Notes under the pieces: model-generated
What the model was told of the DNA's origin: nothing
The model's input: the letters and a program-made list of their open reading frames with translations, nothing else
Databases searched by the model: none
Shown here: positions 53,317 to 63,955 of the stretch, piece after piece
Position numbering within the stretch: the first letter of the stretch is position 1
Layout: each line of letters begins with the position of its first letter
Made by a program: the position numbers and the translations under genes
From: Salinispora tropica CNB-440
GTDB taxonomy: Bacteria; Actinomycetota; Actinomycetes; Mycobacteriales; Micromonosporaceae
DNA: 64,000 bases
NCBI RefSeq assembly: GCF_000016425.1
Contig: NC_009380.1
Span: 620,001-684,000 of the forward strand
Direction of reading: 5' to 3'

Positions 53317-56300
53317 GGGCGATCGAACGGCAGATCGCGGTGGTCGGCATGGCCTGCCGCTATCCCGACGCCGACGATCCAACGCAACTGTGGCGCTCGG
53401 TGCTGGCCCGCCGCCGCGCGTTCCGCGCCATCCCGGCTGAGCGGCTGGACCCCGAGCACCGACTTGGAGCGCCGCACGCGCCGGACTCGACGTACGTCCG
53501 CCGCGCCGCACTGCTGCGGGACTGGCACTTCGATCGCGAGGCCTTCCGCGTGTCCGGGTCGGCATGGCGGGCCGCCGATCACGCGCACTGGCTTGCGCTT
53601 GAGACGGCGCGGGCAGCCCTGGCAGACGCCGGATTCCCCGGCGGCGCTGACCTGGACGCCGACCGGGTCGGCGTTGTTCTCGGCAACTCGCTCACCGGCG
53701 AGTTCAGCAGGGCCGGAATGGTGCGGATGCACTGGCCGTTCGTACGGCGATCGGTAGAGGCCGCCCTACGCGACACCAGAGTGGATTCCGCGGTCACCGC
53801 GCAGGTACTCGAGCACGCCTGGCATCACATCACGGCGGCGTTCCCGGACCCGGGCGACGAGTCACTGGCAGGGGCACTGAGCAACACCATCGCTGGACGG
53901 ATCTGCAATCACTTTGACTTTCACGGTACCGGCTACACAGTAGATGGCGCCTGCGCGTCGAGCCTGCTGGCCGTCATCACCGCGGCCAACGCGTTGCTCT
54001 CCGGCGAGCTCAACTTCGCCCTCGCCGGTGGCGTCGACCTGTCTCTGGACCCGCTTGAGATGATCGGCTTTGCCCGCCTCGGCGCGCTCGCCCACGGTCA
54101 GATGCGCGTGTATGACGAGCAACCGACGGGCTTCCTTCCGGGGGAGGGATGCGGAATCGTCGCCCTCATGCGCGCCGACGAGGCACAGCGGCGCGGACTT
54201 CGTGTCTACGCGAGGCTGACCGGCTGGGCAACGTCCTCGGACGGGTCCGGGGGCCTGACCCGGCCGGACACGAGCGGACAGGCGCTGGCGCTGCGGCGCG
54301 CGTACCAGGCGGCCGGAGTGAAGCCAGAACAGGTCGGCCTGATCGAGGGGCATGGCACCGGAACTGCTGTCGGCGATCGGGTCGAGCTGGAAACGCTGAC
54401 CCAAATCCGGCGCGATGCGACCGGTACCGCTGTGCTCGGCTCCGTGAAGGCAAACATCGGGCACACCAAGGCGGCCGCTGGCGCGGCGGCACTGATCAAG
54501 ACCGTTCTCGCCGTGTATCACCGGACCCTTCCGCCGACCACGGGCTGCCACACACCGCACCCCCTCCTTCGCGAGGCGGACGCCACATTGCGAGTGCTCG
54601 ACGAGCCGGAGCCGTGGCGGGGCGAGCGGCTGACAGCCGGCGTCTCCGCGATGGGGTTCGGCGGGATTAACAGCCATGTCGTGGTGGAAGGCAGTGCGCC
54701 CGGTGTCGCTGCCAGTCACCGCCGGGCCTCCGTCTCGGCCCGGGCCTGGTCACACCCCCCGATCCAGCCGGAGATTGTGCTGCTCGAGGCCGCCGACCAA
54801 GGTGAGCTGACCGAGCGCCTCAACCGTCTTGCCGACTGGGGGTCAATGCTAAGCGACGCCGAGGTCGGTGACGTTGCGGCGACCCTCAGCGCTGCGGCCG
54901 GCGGGACAGCCAGGATCCGCTGTGCCTTGGTAGCCCACGACGCCGACGAGCTGTCGGCAGCCGCCCGCGCCGCGACCGGGTTGCTAGCCACCTGGAACGG
55001 CCATGTCCTGGTTGATGAGACCGCTGGAGTGGCATTGGGTGCTGGACCGCCGGCACGAGTGGGGCTGCTCCTGCCCGGCCAAGGCGCCCCTGTGCGGTAC
55101 GACCCTGGCCCGCTGGCCCGGCTGCTGCCCGAGCTGCCTGAGCGGCCCGCGGACACCGGGGCGACCGGCACCGAGGCGGCACAACCGGCCGTGGTGTGGC
55201 AGTCAATGCTTGGCCTGGCGTGGCTGGACCAGCTCGGCTGCGCCCCACTTGGCGCCGTTGGACACAGCCTCGGCGAGTTGACCGCCCTTGCCTGGGCAGG
55301 TGCGTTGGACATGGACCGGCTCGTCCAGTTGGCTGTCGTCAGGGGGCGCGTGATGGCACGGCACGGCGTGGCGGGCACGGGCATGGTGAGTCTGTCCCTC
55401 GACGAGGCGCGGGCGGTCCGGCTGGCCAACGAGCACGGGCTCGTGGTGTCGGCCCTCAACGCCCCGGACCGTACTGTGCTCGCCGGCGCCGACGAGGACC
55501 TCGCCCGGTTGGAGGCGGTCCTGCGGGACAGCGGTATCGAGGCGATTCGACTACCGGTCTCGTACGGCTTCCACAGTCCGGCGATGGAACCTGCGCAGCC
55601 GGCGTGGGCTGCCGAGCTGAACATGGTCGGGTTCCCCCGACAGTCGTGGCCGGTCGTGTCCAGCGTTACAGGAGAGGCACTGCGCGACAGCGACGACCTG
55701 GTGGCCCTGCTCACCCACCAGCTCACCGCCCCGGTGCGGTTCCTCGCCGCAGCCCGCACCCTTGGCCAGCAGTGCGACCTGCTTGTCGAGGCAGGTCCGG
55801 GGACCATGCTGTCCCGGCTGGCCGCCCGGTTCTCGGCAGCACCGGCGGTGAGCCTGGACTGCGGGGGCCCGCCCCGTTCGCTTGCCCTCGCCACCGCTGC
55901 GGTCGTTGCCGCTGGCGCAGGCGACATCGCCGCCTGGTACGCAGGGCGGCCCTACCGCCCTCTCCAGCCGGGAACGACGATGTCCTTTCTCAGCAGCCCG
56001 TGTGGTTCCGGCATCTCTTCCGCCGGGTTGCTCGGGGCGGGGTCTGTGTCGACCGATACGGATCCCGTCCCTCTTCCGGGTCGGGTCGAGCAGCTGTCGA
56101 GCGTGGCAGCAGCGGTGGTGAGGACCGCCTCCGCTCGACCGGCGCCGACCCCACCCGAGGCGGACCCGGCCGGGTCAGTAGACCCGGCCGGGTCCGCTGC
56201 CAGCTCTCAGGACCCACTCAGCCAGCTGCGCGCCCACCTCGCCACCGAGCTGGAACTTCCGGTGGCGAGCATCACCCCGGCAAACAGACTCCTCGGCGAC

Positions 56301-59168
56301 CTGCATTTGAACTCGTTGCAGATCGCCCGCACCGTCGCCGCGGTCGCGTCGGCATTGGGCCGGCAACCACCTTCCGCGCCGCTGTCGCTGGCCGAGGCGA
56401 CCGTCGCCGAGGCGGCGGAGGTGCTTGCCCAGTTGCCCGCCGGTGACGATGAGGAGGCACCGGTCCAGGGCGTAGCGCCGTGGATCCGACTGTTCCGGCA
56501 CGACTGGGCTCCGGTGGAGAACACTGTGACGGCCATCGGAGGCGTACGCTGGCGGGTCGCGGCACCGGAGGGCCACCCGTTGCATGCGGTCTTCCCTTCC
56601 GTGCCTGAGCAGACAGCAGTGCCACACGGACTCGCTGTCGCGCTCGGCCCGGATGATGGTCCGGTGGAGGTGGCTGCTGTCCTGACGCAGATCGCTGTCG
56701 AGCAGCCGGCCCGACTGGCGCTCGTGCACGACGGCCATCCCGCTGCCGCCGCCGTCGGCCGTTCGGTCGCGGCGGAACTCCCGGGCTGTGCGGTGACAGT
56801 GATCAAGGCGACATCCCCTGCGGACATCGCCAGGCTGGCCGTGCTGGCTGTGCCGGCGGGGTACGCGGAGCTACGGATCGGGCCCCGCGGTGTCCAGCGG
56901 CTGGTCACCTCCCTGCACCGCCCGGCCGACGACTCGCGCGAGATACCGCTGGGCCCCGACGACGTCTGTATTGTCACCGGTGGTGCCACTGGTATCACGG
57001 CCTTCGCTGCGGCGGCGATCGCCGAACGGACCGGATGCCGGCTGGTGGTCCTCGGGCGGCGACCCGTCGAGGACGCCGAGACGAGCGAGGCGCTGCGGCG
57101 GCTGGGTGCGGTCCTCGGTGACGACCGGCTGCACTACGAGCGAGTCGACCTGACCGATCCCGACACGGTACAGGCAGCCGTGTCCCGCGCGGGTCGGCTC
57201 GGCGTGATCCGGGCGGTTGTGCACGGCGCCGGGATCAACCGGCCGGCGCCGCTGACGCAGGTCTCGGAGGAGGAGCTTCAGGATCACCTGGGCGGCAAGG
57301 TGGCCGGGCTCCAGTCGCTGCTCGCCGCCGCCGGGCCGGACCTGCGTCTGGTGCTGGCGTTCGGCTCCATCATCGGCCGTCAGGGGTTAGCCGGGCAGGC
57401 CGCCTACTGTGTCAGTAACGACTGGCTGCGACACGAGGTGGAACGGTGGGCCAGCGAAAACCCAGCGGTTCGGGCGCACGTGATCGAGTGGTCGGTCTGG
57501 TCCGGGATCGGTATGGGGGTCCGCCTGGACGTGCTCGACTCGCTGCACAGGCGCGGGGTGGCCGGCATCGCCCCCGATGACGGCGTCGCGGCGCTGTGGC
57601 GAATCCTCACTGATCCGACCGCTCCGGTGACCGTGCTGTGTACGGCGGCATTTCCCGAATCCGCCACGCTGAGCCCGGAGCCTGCGCCGGATGCTCCAGA
57701 TCTGGGCCGACTGCGCTTCGCTGAAGTCCCGGTCGGCCGGATAGGACGGGTTGCCACGGTGACCGAGGCGGTTCTGTCGGCCGGCGCGGACCCGTATCTG
57801 CGGGACCACCGTGTCAGTGACGTGCCGCTGCTGCCCGCGGTGCTGGGTCTGGAGGCGATGGTGCAGCTGGCGTCACTGACCATCGGGAACCGAGCCGGTT
57901 GGGCGATCCGGGATGTCAGCTTCGCCGCGCCGATCGATGTACCCGAGTTCGACGTGAGGCGGATTCGGGTGGCGGCGCTGGCTGCTGAGAGTGGCGCTGA
58001 TGTCGCAGTGGTGATCCGCGCGGACACCGACGGTTTTGCCACCGACCGGTTCAGCGGAACGGTGGTCGGGGAACCTTCGGTGCCGCCGACCACCAGCGCG
58101 GCGGGTGGTGGACAGTCCCGGCCGTGCGCGCGGATGGGGGTAGCCGGACCGGAGGCGAACACCATTCATTCTTGGTATGGGTCGGTGCTCTTCCATGAGG
58201 GACAGATGCGTCGTCTTCTCTGCGCCGAGCCGGTCTCGGCGTTCGCAGTGCGCGCCGTGGTGGAGGCCGGTGACCCGGAGCGCTGGTTCGCATCGTTCCT
58301 CGGTCAGGACCTGCTGCTCGGCAGTCCGGGTGGGCACGATGCGGCGATTCATTCGCTGCTCGCCTGTGCACCGCACCGTCGGGTGCTGCCGGTGGGCGCG
58401 GCCGAGGTGGTCGTCTGGCAGCCGCTGCGCGGTCGGCTCACAGTCGAGGCGCGCGAGGTGTGGCACAGCGCAGACGAGTACGTTTTCGACGTCGAAGTCA
58501 CCCACTCTGGTGGGCCGGTGGCGCGGTGGCGGGGCCTGCGGCTGCGAGCGGTCGGCGAGAACCCGGAGTTCATGGCGGCCCGGGACTGCGGTCGACTTGG
58601 CGTGGAACTGGTTGGTCCATGGCTGAGTCGCCGGTTGATCGAGGTTGGTGCGGTCGACGCGGTTGAGTTCGTCGTGGGAGCCGGCCGGCGTGAGACGGAG
58701 GGTGCCCGCAGCCTGGTGGCTCGGCATCTCGCCCTGCCCGAATCGGAGCTGGGCCACAAGCCGTCCGGCGCGCTGCGCGTGCCCGGCCGGTACGCCAGCG
58801 CGAGCTACGCCGACGGGCAGGTGCTCGTCGCGTTGGCCGACCGCCCGGTCGGGGTGGACTGGGAGCCGGTGACGGACCGGTCCCTGGCGGGGTTGCTGGA
58901 CTCCTCCGCGCGGGTGGCCGCGGAGGAACTCCGGCAGCGAACCGGAGACACCCAAAAGGTGGCCACAACCCGGTTGTGGGCTGCCCGGGAGGCTCTGGTC
59001 AAGCTCGGCGTCGATCCGGATCAGGCGCTGGCGCACGGCGAGGCGGAGCCGGATGGCGTGCTCGTCTCAACGGGGCGAGACGTGACGGTGACGACCGCGT
59101 TGGCCTGGGGCGACAGGACAAATCAGGTGGCGGTGGCGGTGGCGACCAAATCGGGGCGACATGATTAG
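53313..59168 (+). CDS. Enediyne-type iterative type I polyketide synthase (PKSE)
   Basis: A 1951-residue protein from ATG 53313. Domains in order: KS (about 1-450; VDGACASS with Cys214, EGHGTGT, KANIGHTKAA); AT-like (about 560-880; GHSLGEL with Ser652); ACP (about 960-1045; GDLHLNSLQ with Ser1001, the PKSE-specific form); KR (about 1210-1420; VTGGATGIT, Tyr1366); DH (about 1440-1690; LRDHRVSDVPLLPAV); C-terminal phosphopantetheinyl transferase (about 1750-1951; GVDWEPV, WAAREALVKLG). This self-pantetheinylating layout is specific to enediyne synthases, which make the linear polyene precursor. Whether the core is 9- or 10-membered cannot be told from sequence reading alone. Confidence 0.95.
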   Translation: MRAIERQIAVVGMACRYPDADDPTQLWRSVLARRRAFRAIPAERLDPEHRLGAPHAPDSTYVRRAALLRDWHFDREAFRVSGSAWRAADHAHWLALETARAALADAGFPGGADLDADRVGVVLGNSLTGEFSRAGMVRMHWPFVRRSVEAALRDTRVDSAVTAQVLEHAWHHITAAFPDPGDESLAGALSNTIAGRICNHFDFHGTGYTVDGACASSLLAVITAANALLSGELNFALAGGVDLSLDPLEMIGFARLGALAHGQMRVYDEQPTGFLPGEGCGIVALMRADEAQRRGLRVYARLTGWATSSDGSGGLTRPDTSGQALALRRAYQAAGVKPEQVGLIEGHGTGTAVGDRVELETLTQIRRDATGTAVLGSVKANIGHTKAAAGAAALIKTVLAVYHRTLPPTTGCHTPHPLLREADATLRVLDEPEPWRGERLTAGVSAMGFGGINSHVVVEGSAPGVAASHRRASVSARAWSHPPIQPEIVLLEAADQGELTERLNRLADWGSMLSDAEVGDVAATLSAAAGGTARIRCALVAHDADELSAAARAATGLLATWNGHVLVDETAGVALGAGPPARVGLLLPGQGAPVRYDPGPLARLLPELPERPADTGATGTEAAQPAVVWQSMLGLAWLDQLGCAPLGAVGHSLGELTALAWAGALDMDRLVQLAVVRGRVMARHGVAGTGMVSLSLDEARAVRLANEHGLVVSALNAPDRTVLAGADEDLARLEAVLRDSGIEAIRLPVSYGFHSPAMEPAQPAWAAELNMVGFPRQSWPVVSSVTGEALRDSDDLVALLTHQLTAPVRFLAAARTLGQQCDLLVEAGPGTMLSRLAARFSAAPAVSLDCGGPPRSLALATAAVVAAGAGDIAAWYAGRPYRPLQPGTTMSFLSSPCGSGISSAGLLGAGSVSTDTDPVPLPGRVEQLSSVAAAVVRTASARPAPTPPEADPAGSVDPAGSAASSQDPLSQLRAHLATELELPVASITPANRLLGDLHLNSLQIARTVAAVASALGRQPPSAPLSLAEATVAEAAEVLAQLPAGDDEEAPVQGVAPWIRLFRHDWAPVENTVTAIGGVRWRVAAPEGHPLHAVFPSVPEQTAVPHGLAVALGPDDGPVEVAAVLTQIAVEQPARLALVHDGHPAAAAVGRSVAAELPGCAVTVIKATSPADIARLAVLAVPAGYAELRIGPRGVQRLVTSLHRPADDSREIPLGPDDVCIVTGGATGITAFAAAAIAERTGCRLVVLGRRPVEDAETSEALRRLGAVLGDDRLHYERVDLTDPDTVQAAVSRAGRLGVIRAVVHGAGINRPAPLTQVSEEELQDHLGGKVAGLQSLLAAAGPDLRLVLAFGSIIGRQGLAGQAAYCVSNDWLRHEVERWASENPAVRAHVIEWSVWSGIGMGVRLDVLDSLHRRGVAGIAPDDGVAALWRILTDPTAPVTVLCTAAFPESATLSPEPAPDAPDLGRLRFAEVPVGRIGRVATVTEAVLSAGADPYLRDHRVSDVPLLPAVLGLEAMVQLASLTIGNRAGWAIRDVSFAAPIDVPEFDVRRIRVAALAAESGADVAVVIRADTDGFATDRFSGTVVGEPSVPPTTSAAGGGQSRPCARMGVAGPEANTIHSWYGSVLFHEGQMRRLLCAEPVSAFAVRAVVEAGDPERWFASFLGQDLLLGSPGGHDAAIHSLLACAPHRRVLPVGAAEVVVWQPLRGRLTVEAREVWHSADEYVFDVEVTHSGGPVARWRGLRLRAVGENPEFMAARDCGRLGVELVGPWLSRRLIEVGAVDAVEFVVGAGRRETEGARSLVARHLALPESELGHKPSGALRVPGRYASASYADGQVLVALADRPVGVDWEPVTDRSLAGLLDSSARVAAEELRQRTGDTQKVATTRLWAAREALVKLGVDPDQALAHGEAEPDGVLVSTGRDVTVTTALAWGDRTNQVAVAVATKSGRHD

Positions 59169-59577
59169 GTGGTATGTCTACCGGCACGTGGTCCACCTGG
59201 ATGAGACCAATGTCGTGGGGAATGTCTACTTCGCGCACTTCCTGCACTGGCAGGGGCACTGCCGCGAACGATTCCTCGCCGACCACGCACCAACTGTCCT
59301 GGACCAGGTGCGTCGGGGTGACCTGGCGCTGGTGACTGTGTCATGCGCCATGGACTACTACGAGGAGTGCTTCGGCCTCGACGAGATAGAGGTGCGGATG
59401 CGCCTGAACGGGCGGAATGGGCACCGGCTGGGCATGCACTTCGAGTTCCTTCGTGGCGGGCGGGAGGTAGCTCGGGGCCAGCAGACGGTGGCGTGTCTAC
59501 GCCGTACCCCGGACGGCCCTGCGCCGGTCGATCTACCGGTCGAACTGCGGGTGGCCCTGACCGCCTTCAGCGGGTGA
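59161..59577 (+). CDS. Hotdog thioesterase of enediyne cassette (E10 type)
   Basis: A 138-residue protein overlapping the PKSE end by eight bases. YVYRHVVHLDETNVVGNVYF then AHFLHWQG matches the CalE7/SgcE10 family of 4-hydroxybenzoyl-CoA-like hotdog thioesterases. It releases the polyene from PKSE by hydrolysis. Immediate overlap with PKSE is the conserved arrangement. Confidence 0.93.
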   Translation: MIRWYVYRHVVHLDETNVVGNVYFAHFLHWQGHCRERFLADHAPTVLDQVRRGDLALVTVSCAMDYYEECFGLDEIEVRMRLNGRNGHRLGMHFEFLRGGREVARGQQTVACLRRTPDGPAPVDLPVELRVALTAFSG

Positions 59578-59658
59578 ACCGCTGCGGCGCTCGACCGGGT
59601 CGCCCGGGTCGGCGCCGCAGCGACTCCAACTGCTGTTGTGCTGGGACCTGCGCTCCCG

Positions 59659-60552
59659 TCAGCTACCCGTTGCCAGCAGCCGTGGCTGCCTGCGCTGAGC
59701 CAGGGCGAGCAGGGCCGAGGTGAGCTGCACGGGAGGATCGATGGGGCGCGGGCATCGCAGCGCGATCTGGAAGCTCCGGCGGGTGCGTCCGCCGCGGACG
59801 ACGATGGGCACGTCGCCCGTACCGACGAATTGCGCCTGCTGGCCGTTGTCGCCGAGTACGTCGGACAGCGTTGAGCGGTTGTCGAAGCCCAACGCCACGG
59901 CGTGGTACGCCCCGTCTGCCAGCGGCCGGAAGTGGCTCAGGCGGTTGGTTTCCAGTACGCCGTAGGTCACTGGGACATCGTCGGGCTCCTCTGACCGGTA
60001 CAGTGCCAGCACTGCACAGCCGCCGGCGCTCGGCCCGCCGGTCACGGCGCCGACTGGTCCCGGGGCGAAGTGGCGCTCGGCGGACGGATCGGTCAGCTCG
60101 CTCAACCGGATATGGCCGAAGACGGACATAGCCGCCCGGAACCGTCGTGGCGACATTCCGGTCAGCTTGGTGAACTGGCTGATGAAGGTGCCGAGGCTGG
60201 AGTATCCGACGCCCAGACAGACCTCGGTCACCGACAGGTTCGAATTGACCAGCATGCTCCGGGCTCGGGCCATCCGCAGCGCGGTCAGAAATCGCGCCGG
60301 CGTGGTGGATGTGACGTGCCGGAATACCCGATGGAAGTGGAACGGGCTGAGCAACGCGGCCTGGGCTATGTCGGATAGGCGCTGAGGTTCCGAGAAATGG
60401 GCGGTCATGTATTCGACAGCCCGAGTAACGGAATCTAGCCGAGCGGCGTCGGTGGGATTGTCAAGACACATCCCCAGGGTGCTGCACCTCGTGACTTCAG
60501 CGCATTCTAAACAGTTTCCCCTTTGTCGCCATAACTGGTCGGCAGTGGTCAT
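59659..60552 (-). CDS. AraC-type regulator with N-terminal cysteine cluster
   Basis: A 297-residue protein (ATG 60552 behind GGAGGG). The N-terminus has C-x2-C-x5-C-x5-C (CLECAEVTRCSTLGMC), which could bind a metal or iron-sulfur cluster. Next is an AraC/XylS double helix-turn-helix (ARFLTALRMARARSMLVNSN; GYSSLGTFISQFTKLTGMSP). The C-terminal 150 residues form an unrecognised sensor-like domain. It converges on the PKSE/TE operon and is a candidate cluster regulator. Confidence 0.8.
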   Translation of the reverse strand: MTTADQLWRQRGNCLECAEVTRCSTLGMCLDNPTDAARLDSVTRAVEYMTAHFSEPQRLSDIAQAALLSPFHFHRVFRHVTSTTPARFLTALRMARARSMLVNSNLSVTEVCLGVGYSSLGTFISQFTKLTGMSPRRFRAAMSVFGHIRLSELTDPSAERHFAPGPVGAVTGGPSAGGCAVLALYRSEEPDDVPVTYGVLETNRLSHFRPLADGAYHAVALGFDNRSTLSDVLGDNGQQAQFVGTGDVPIVVRGGRTRRSFQIALRCPRPIDPPVQLTSALLALAQRRQPRLLATGS

Positions 60553-60911
60553 CGCGTAGCCCTCCCTAGGATCGCCGAGCCGCGGCCGCATCTAACCCGA
60601 CGGGCGTGGTCGCACGTCTCTTGCTGCCGTCGACTGATCGCTACCCAGGGCCCACAAAGACCCAAGGTTCACCCCCCGGGTATACCGAGCCCGTGTACGG
60701 CCGCTTGCATCGTTGAACGTTCAGTCAAGCGCCCGCTACCCTGTGCGTAGTTATCTAATCTTGCTAATGGCATCACAACGACGTGGTGCAAAAGCGGCAA
60801 ATATTCCTTAATGTGTGACAACTGCGCCCCTGTTGGTGTTCGTCCGGCAGACCGTCGTTGGACGGCTCCGGGGCGACCGGCTACTGCCGCCCGCCCCGGA
60901 GATCAGTCAGC
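60553..60911. other. Intergenic upstream of the AraC-type gene
   Basis: About 360 bases. No gene seen. CGTTGAACGTTCAG near 60713 contains an AACGTT palindrome, and the 60750-60810 part is AT-richer than its surroundings; both may belong to the regulator's promoter or to a terminator of the HEAT-repeat gene. Confidence 0.35.
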
Positions 60912-62120
60912 TCAGTTCATCCAGTTGGTACGGGGGCAGAACTGCACCCCCGGGATGTCGGCGACGCCGTCCTGGTCGGAGTCGACGTCCCCGTCCAGCG
61001 TCGAGTAGATGTCGAGCGAGTTGACATTGACCTTGTCGTCGCCATCCCAGTCGACCAGCTTGCCCTTGAACGTGCCCACGATGAACGCGTTCGCCAGCGG
61101 CCCGGTGGGGGTGTCCAGCGTGCCGAGGATGCTGTTGCCGGGGAACAGCACCTCCTCCAGCGAGCTGCCCGCCATGGTGTCGAAGTTGACGTAGCCCCAG
61201 GTGTGCACCCGACCCCGGACGTAGCGGATCGCCGACTCGCCCCTGATCTGGATCCTCGGGTCGAGGGTCCACTCGCCACTGCGCTTGGCGGCGACCATCT
61301 CGTTGCGGTGTCCCAGGCTGTCGTCGTCGGCGCGGCCGGATAGGAAGATCGGCCGCAGACCGCGTGACTCGAAGTAGAAGCTGCCGCGGCCGGCGTTGGC
61401 GTGGTTTGTGAGCCCCCGGAACACGAAGTTCTCCGTGTGCGGCGTTCCGTCCTCATGCAGGCCGGACAGTGTCTTGCTGATGATGAGCTTCTGGTTACGG
61501 GTGTCCGTGTTCGGGCACGCGTGCGCCTGACCGTAGCTGCGGGCCAAGCCCTGGGGCGCCAGGGAGATCTTCCCCCAGTTGCGTCCCGTCTCATCCAGTG
61601 CAACGTAGACGTCACAGTGGATGTTGAGCAGAATCGTCTCGTCGAAGGTCCGGTCGCTGTCCCAGGCGAACGACCGGTTGTCGAAGGCAGGCAGGCCGGT
61701 GCGCAGCTCGGAGCTAAACAGTTGTGCCCACTCGCCGACGTCGGCGTCGTCGTCGTTGACGTGCCGTTCGATGATCTGTAGGGCCCGCGGCCCGCCGATC
61801 TTTTCCAGCGCCCACAGTGCGTTCCACCGCACCTCGCGGTTTTCATCGGTGGCGATGCTTTCCGCGATCAGGTCGATCGCTTCCGGCAACCGGCGGTCCA
61901 TCGCCTGGTACAGGGACTGCTCGCGGACCATCGGGTCCGGGTGGTGCAGCGCCTCGTACGCGACCTGGTCGTCGGTGCGGATGTCGAGCCGCACCGCATC
62001 CCGGTCCAGGATGTCGCCGAGCTCGCTGTTCAACAGCGCCGGGTCACCCTTGAGGTAGTGCTCCCACTCTGGCGCGCGGTCCCGGCCCCCGGTGGACAGA
62101 CCGATGGATTGGAGTGTCAT
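60912..62120 (-). CDS. HEAT-repeat protein with C-terminal dockerin-like calcium loops
   Basis: A 402-residue protein (ATG 62120, AAAGGGTG upstream). Residues 40-140 are HEAT/Armadillo-like (HHPDPMVREQSLYQAM; NREVRWNALWALEKIGG). The middle is beta-rich without a known family. The end carries two Ca-loop motifs (DWDGDDKVNVNSLDIYSTL, DVDSDQDGVAD) like dockerin type I. No signal peptide is evident. Function unknown; it may be outside the biosynthetic operon since it is divergent from the kinase gene. Confidence 0.6.
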   Translation of the reverse strand: MTLQSIGLSTGGRDRAPEWEHYLKGDPALLNSELGDILDRDAVRLDIRTDDQVAYEALHHPDPMVREQSLYQAMDRRLPEAIDLIAESIATDENREVRWNALWALEKIGGPRALQIIERHVNDDDADVGEWAQLFSSELRTGLPAFDNRSFAWDSDRTFDETILLNIHCDVYVALDETGRNWGKISLAPQGLARSYGQAHACPNTDTRNQKLIISKTLSGLHEDGTPHTENFVFRGLTNHANAGRGSFYFESRGLRPIFLSGRADDDSLGHRNEMVAAKRSGEWTLDPRIQIRGESAIRYVRGRVHTWGYVNFDTMAGSSLEEVLFPGNSILGTLDTPTGPLANAFIVGTFKGKLVDWDGDDKVNVNSLDIYSTLDGDVDSDQDGVADIPGVQFCPRTNWMN

Positions 62121-62589
<469 letters not shown>

Positions 62590-63900
62590 ATGCTGAAGAG
62601 ACTTTTTCGACGGTGGGCGCTCGTTGTTCGGGCCGCCACGATCGCCGTGCTGCTGGCTGGCTGGGTCGGGCGGCTCGCGGTTCGCCTGCTGATCGACGCC
62701 CTGCGCAGGGCGTGGCCGAAAGGCACGCGAGGGCCCAGCGGCCGGGAGCGGTTGGCAGTCACTCTCACCGACACGGTCGAACGGCTCGGTCCGACCTACG
62801 TCAAGTTGGGTCAGGTGCTCAGCACCCGGGTCGACCTTCTGCCTCCCTGGCTATGCCGGAACCTGTCCCGGTTGCATGACCGGGTGTCACCGCCGTCGGA
62901 CGTCGCCGCCGTCATCAGAACCGTGCCACCGATGGTGACGGCACGCGTTGTTGGCGGGGCGGCTGGGCTGACACCGGCGGCGGCGGGCAGCATCGCCTGC
63001 GTCTACCAGGCTCGACTTGACGACGGCCGTGAGGTCGCGATCAAAGTACGGCGGCCGGGGATCGAACAGACCATGAGACTCGATCTGGCGCTGGTCAACG
63101 TCGTCGCACGTGCCGCCGGCCGGCTACCCGCGATGCGCCAGGTTCCACTGGCGGAAATAGTCGACCAGATCTCGGCCGCCGTGTACGAGCAGCTCGACTT
63201 CGTCCGGGAGGCACAGTCGCTGACCCGGTTGCGTGATAACCTGCGCTCCCTGCCTGACGTCCGGGTGCCGGCCGTCGTGTCGGAGCTATCCGGCCACACG
63301 GTCCTGGTGACAGAGTGGATCGGGGCGCTGGAACGGAGCGCTGAACGATCCCCCGCCCGGCAGGCCGCGGTGCTCAATGGGCTGAGAGCCGCATACCAGA
63401 TGCTCTTTCGGGACGGATTCGTGCACTGCGACCTGCACCCAGGGAATCTGTACCTGATGCCGGACGGGACAGCGGTGATTGTGGATACCGGCTTTGTGCG
63501 CAGCCTGACCGACTTCACGCGCCGCAGGTTTGCCGAGTTCTTCTACTACCTCGGCCGCAACGACGGGCACCGCTGCGCCGAGATCCTGCTGTCGACGGTG
63601 CTGGACCGCGGGGGCCGGTACGACCGGGACGGCTTCCGGGACGACGTGGTGGCCCTCGTGGCACGCAACAGCTCCGTCCGGGCCTCGGACTTCGACCTGG
63701 CGTCCTTCGCCGCCACGCTCTTCGCGATCCAGCGATCGCGCGGCTTGTACGCCGACCCACAGTTCGTCTTCCCGATCCTGGCTCTCCTGGTGCTTGAAGG
63801 CAGCGTGCACGCGCTCGTGCCGGACATCGACTTTCAGGCGGAAGCGGTGCCGTACGTGCTCCGCGGGCTACAGGAGACGGCTTCTGTGCGACGCAGCTGA
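62590..63900 (+). CDS. ABC1/UbiB-family kinase-like protein
   Basis: A 436-residue protein from ATG 62590. UbiB/ADCK signature: LGPTYVKLGQVLSTRVDLLP (KxGQ), the Ala-rich nucleotide loop AAGSIACVYQARL, VAIKVRRPGIEQ (Lys), and FVHCDLHPGNLYLM (catalytic Asp and Asn). UbiB proteins support isoprenoid quinone synthesis or lipid handling at membranes. An N-terminal hydrophobic segment (AATIAVLLAGWVGRLAVRLL) suggests membrane association. Confidence 0.9.
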   Translation: MLKRLFRRWALVVRAATIAVLLAGWVGRLAVRLLIDALRRAWPKGTRGPSGRERLAVTLTDTVERLGPTYVKLGQVLSTRVDLLPPWLCRNLSRLHDRVSPPSDVAAVIRTVPPMVTARVVGGAAGLTPAAAGSIACVYQARLDDGREVAIKVRRPGIEQTMRLDLALVNVVARAAGRLPAMRQVPLAEIVDQISAAVYEQLDFVREAQSLTRLRDNLRSLPDVRVPAVVSELSGHTVLVTEWIGALERSAERSPARQAAVLNGLRAAYQMLFRDGFVHCDLHPGNLYLMPDGTAVIVDTGFVRSLTDFTRRRFAEFFYYLGRNDGHRCAEILLSTVLDRGGRYDRDGFRDDVVALVARNSSVRASDFDLASFAATLFAIQRSRGLYADPQFVFPILALLVLEGSVHALVPDIDFQAEAVPYVLRGLQETASVRRS

Positions 63901-63955
63901 CCCGGAGGCCTTCCACCGCCGGGTGCGGGCTTGAAATCAGCGAGATGGGAACCCG

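Noticed and set aside
60917..61846. 309-codon alternative frame inside the HEAT-repeat gene
   Set aside because: Thr/Ser/Arg-rich shadow of the real frame, which has HEAT and calcium-loop motifs and a ribosome binding site.
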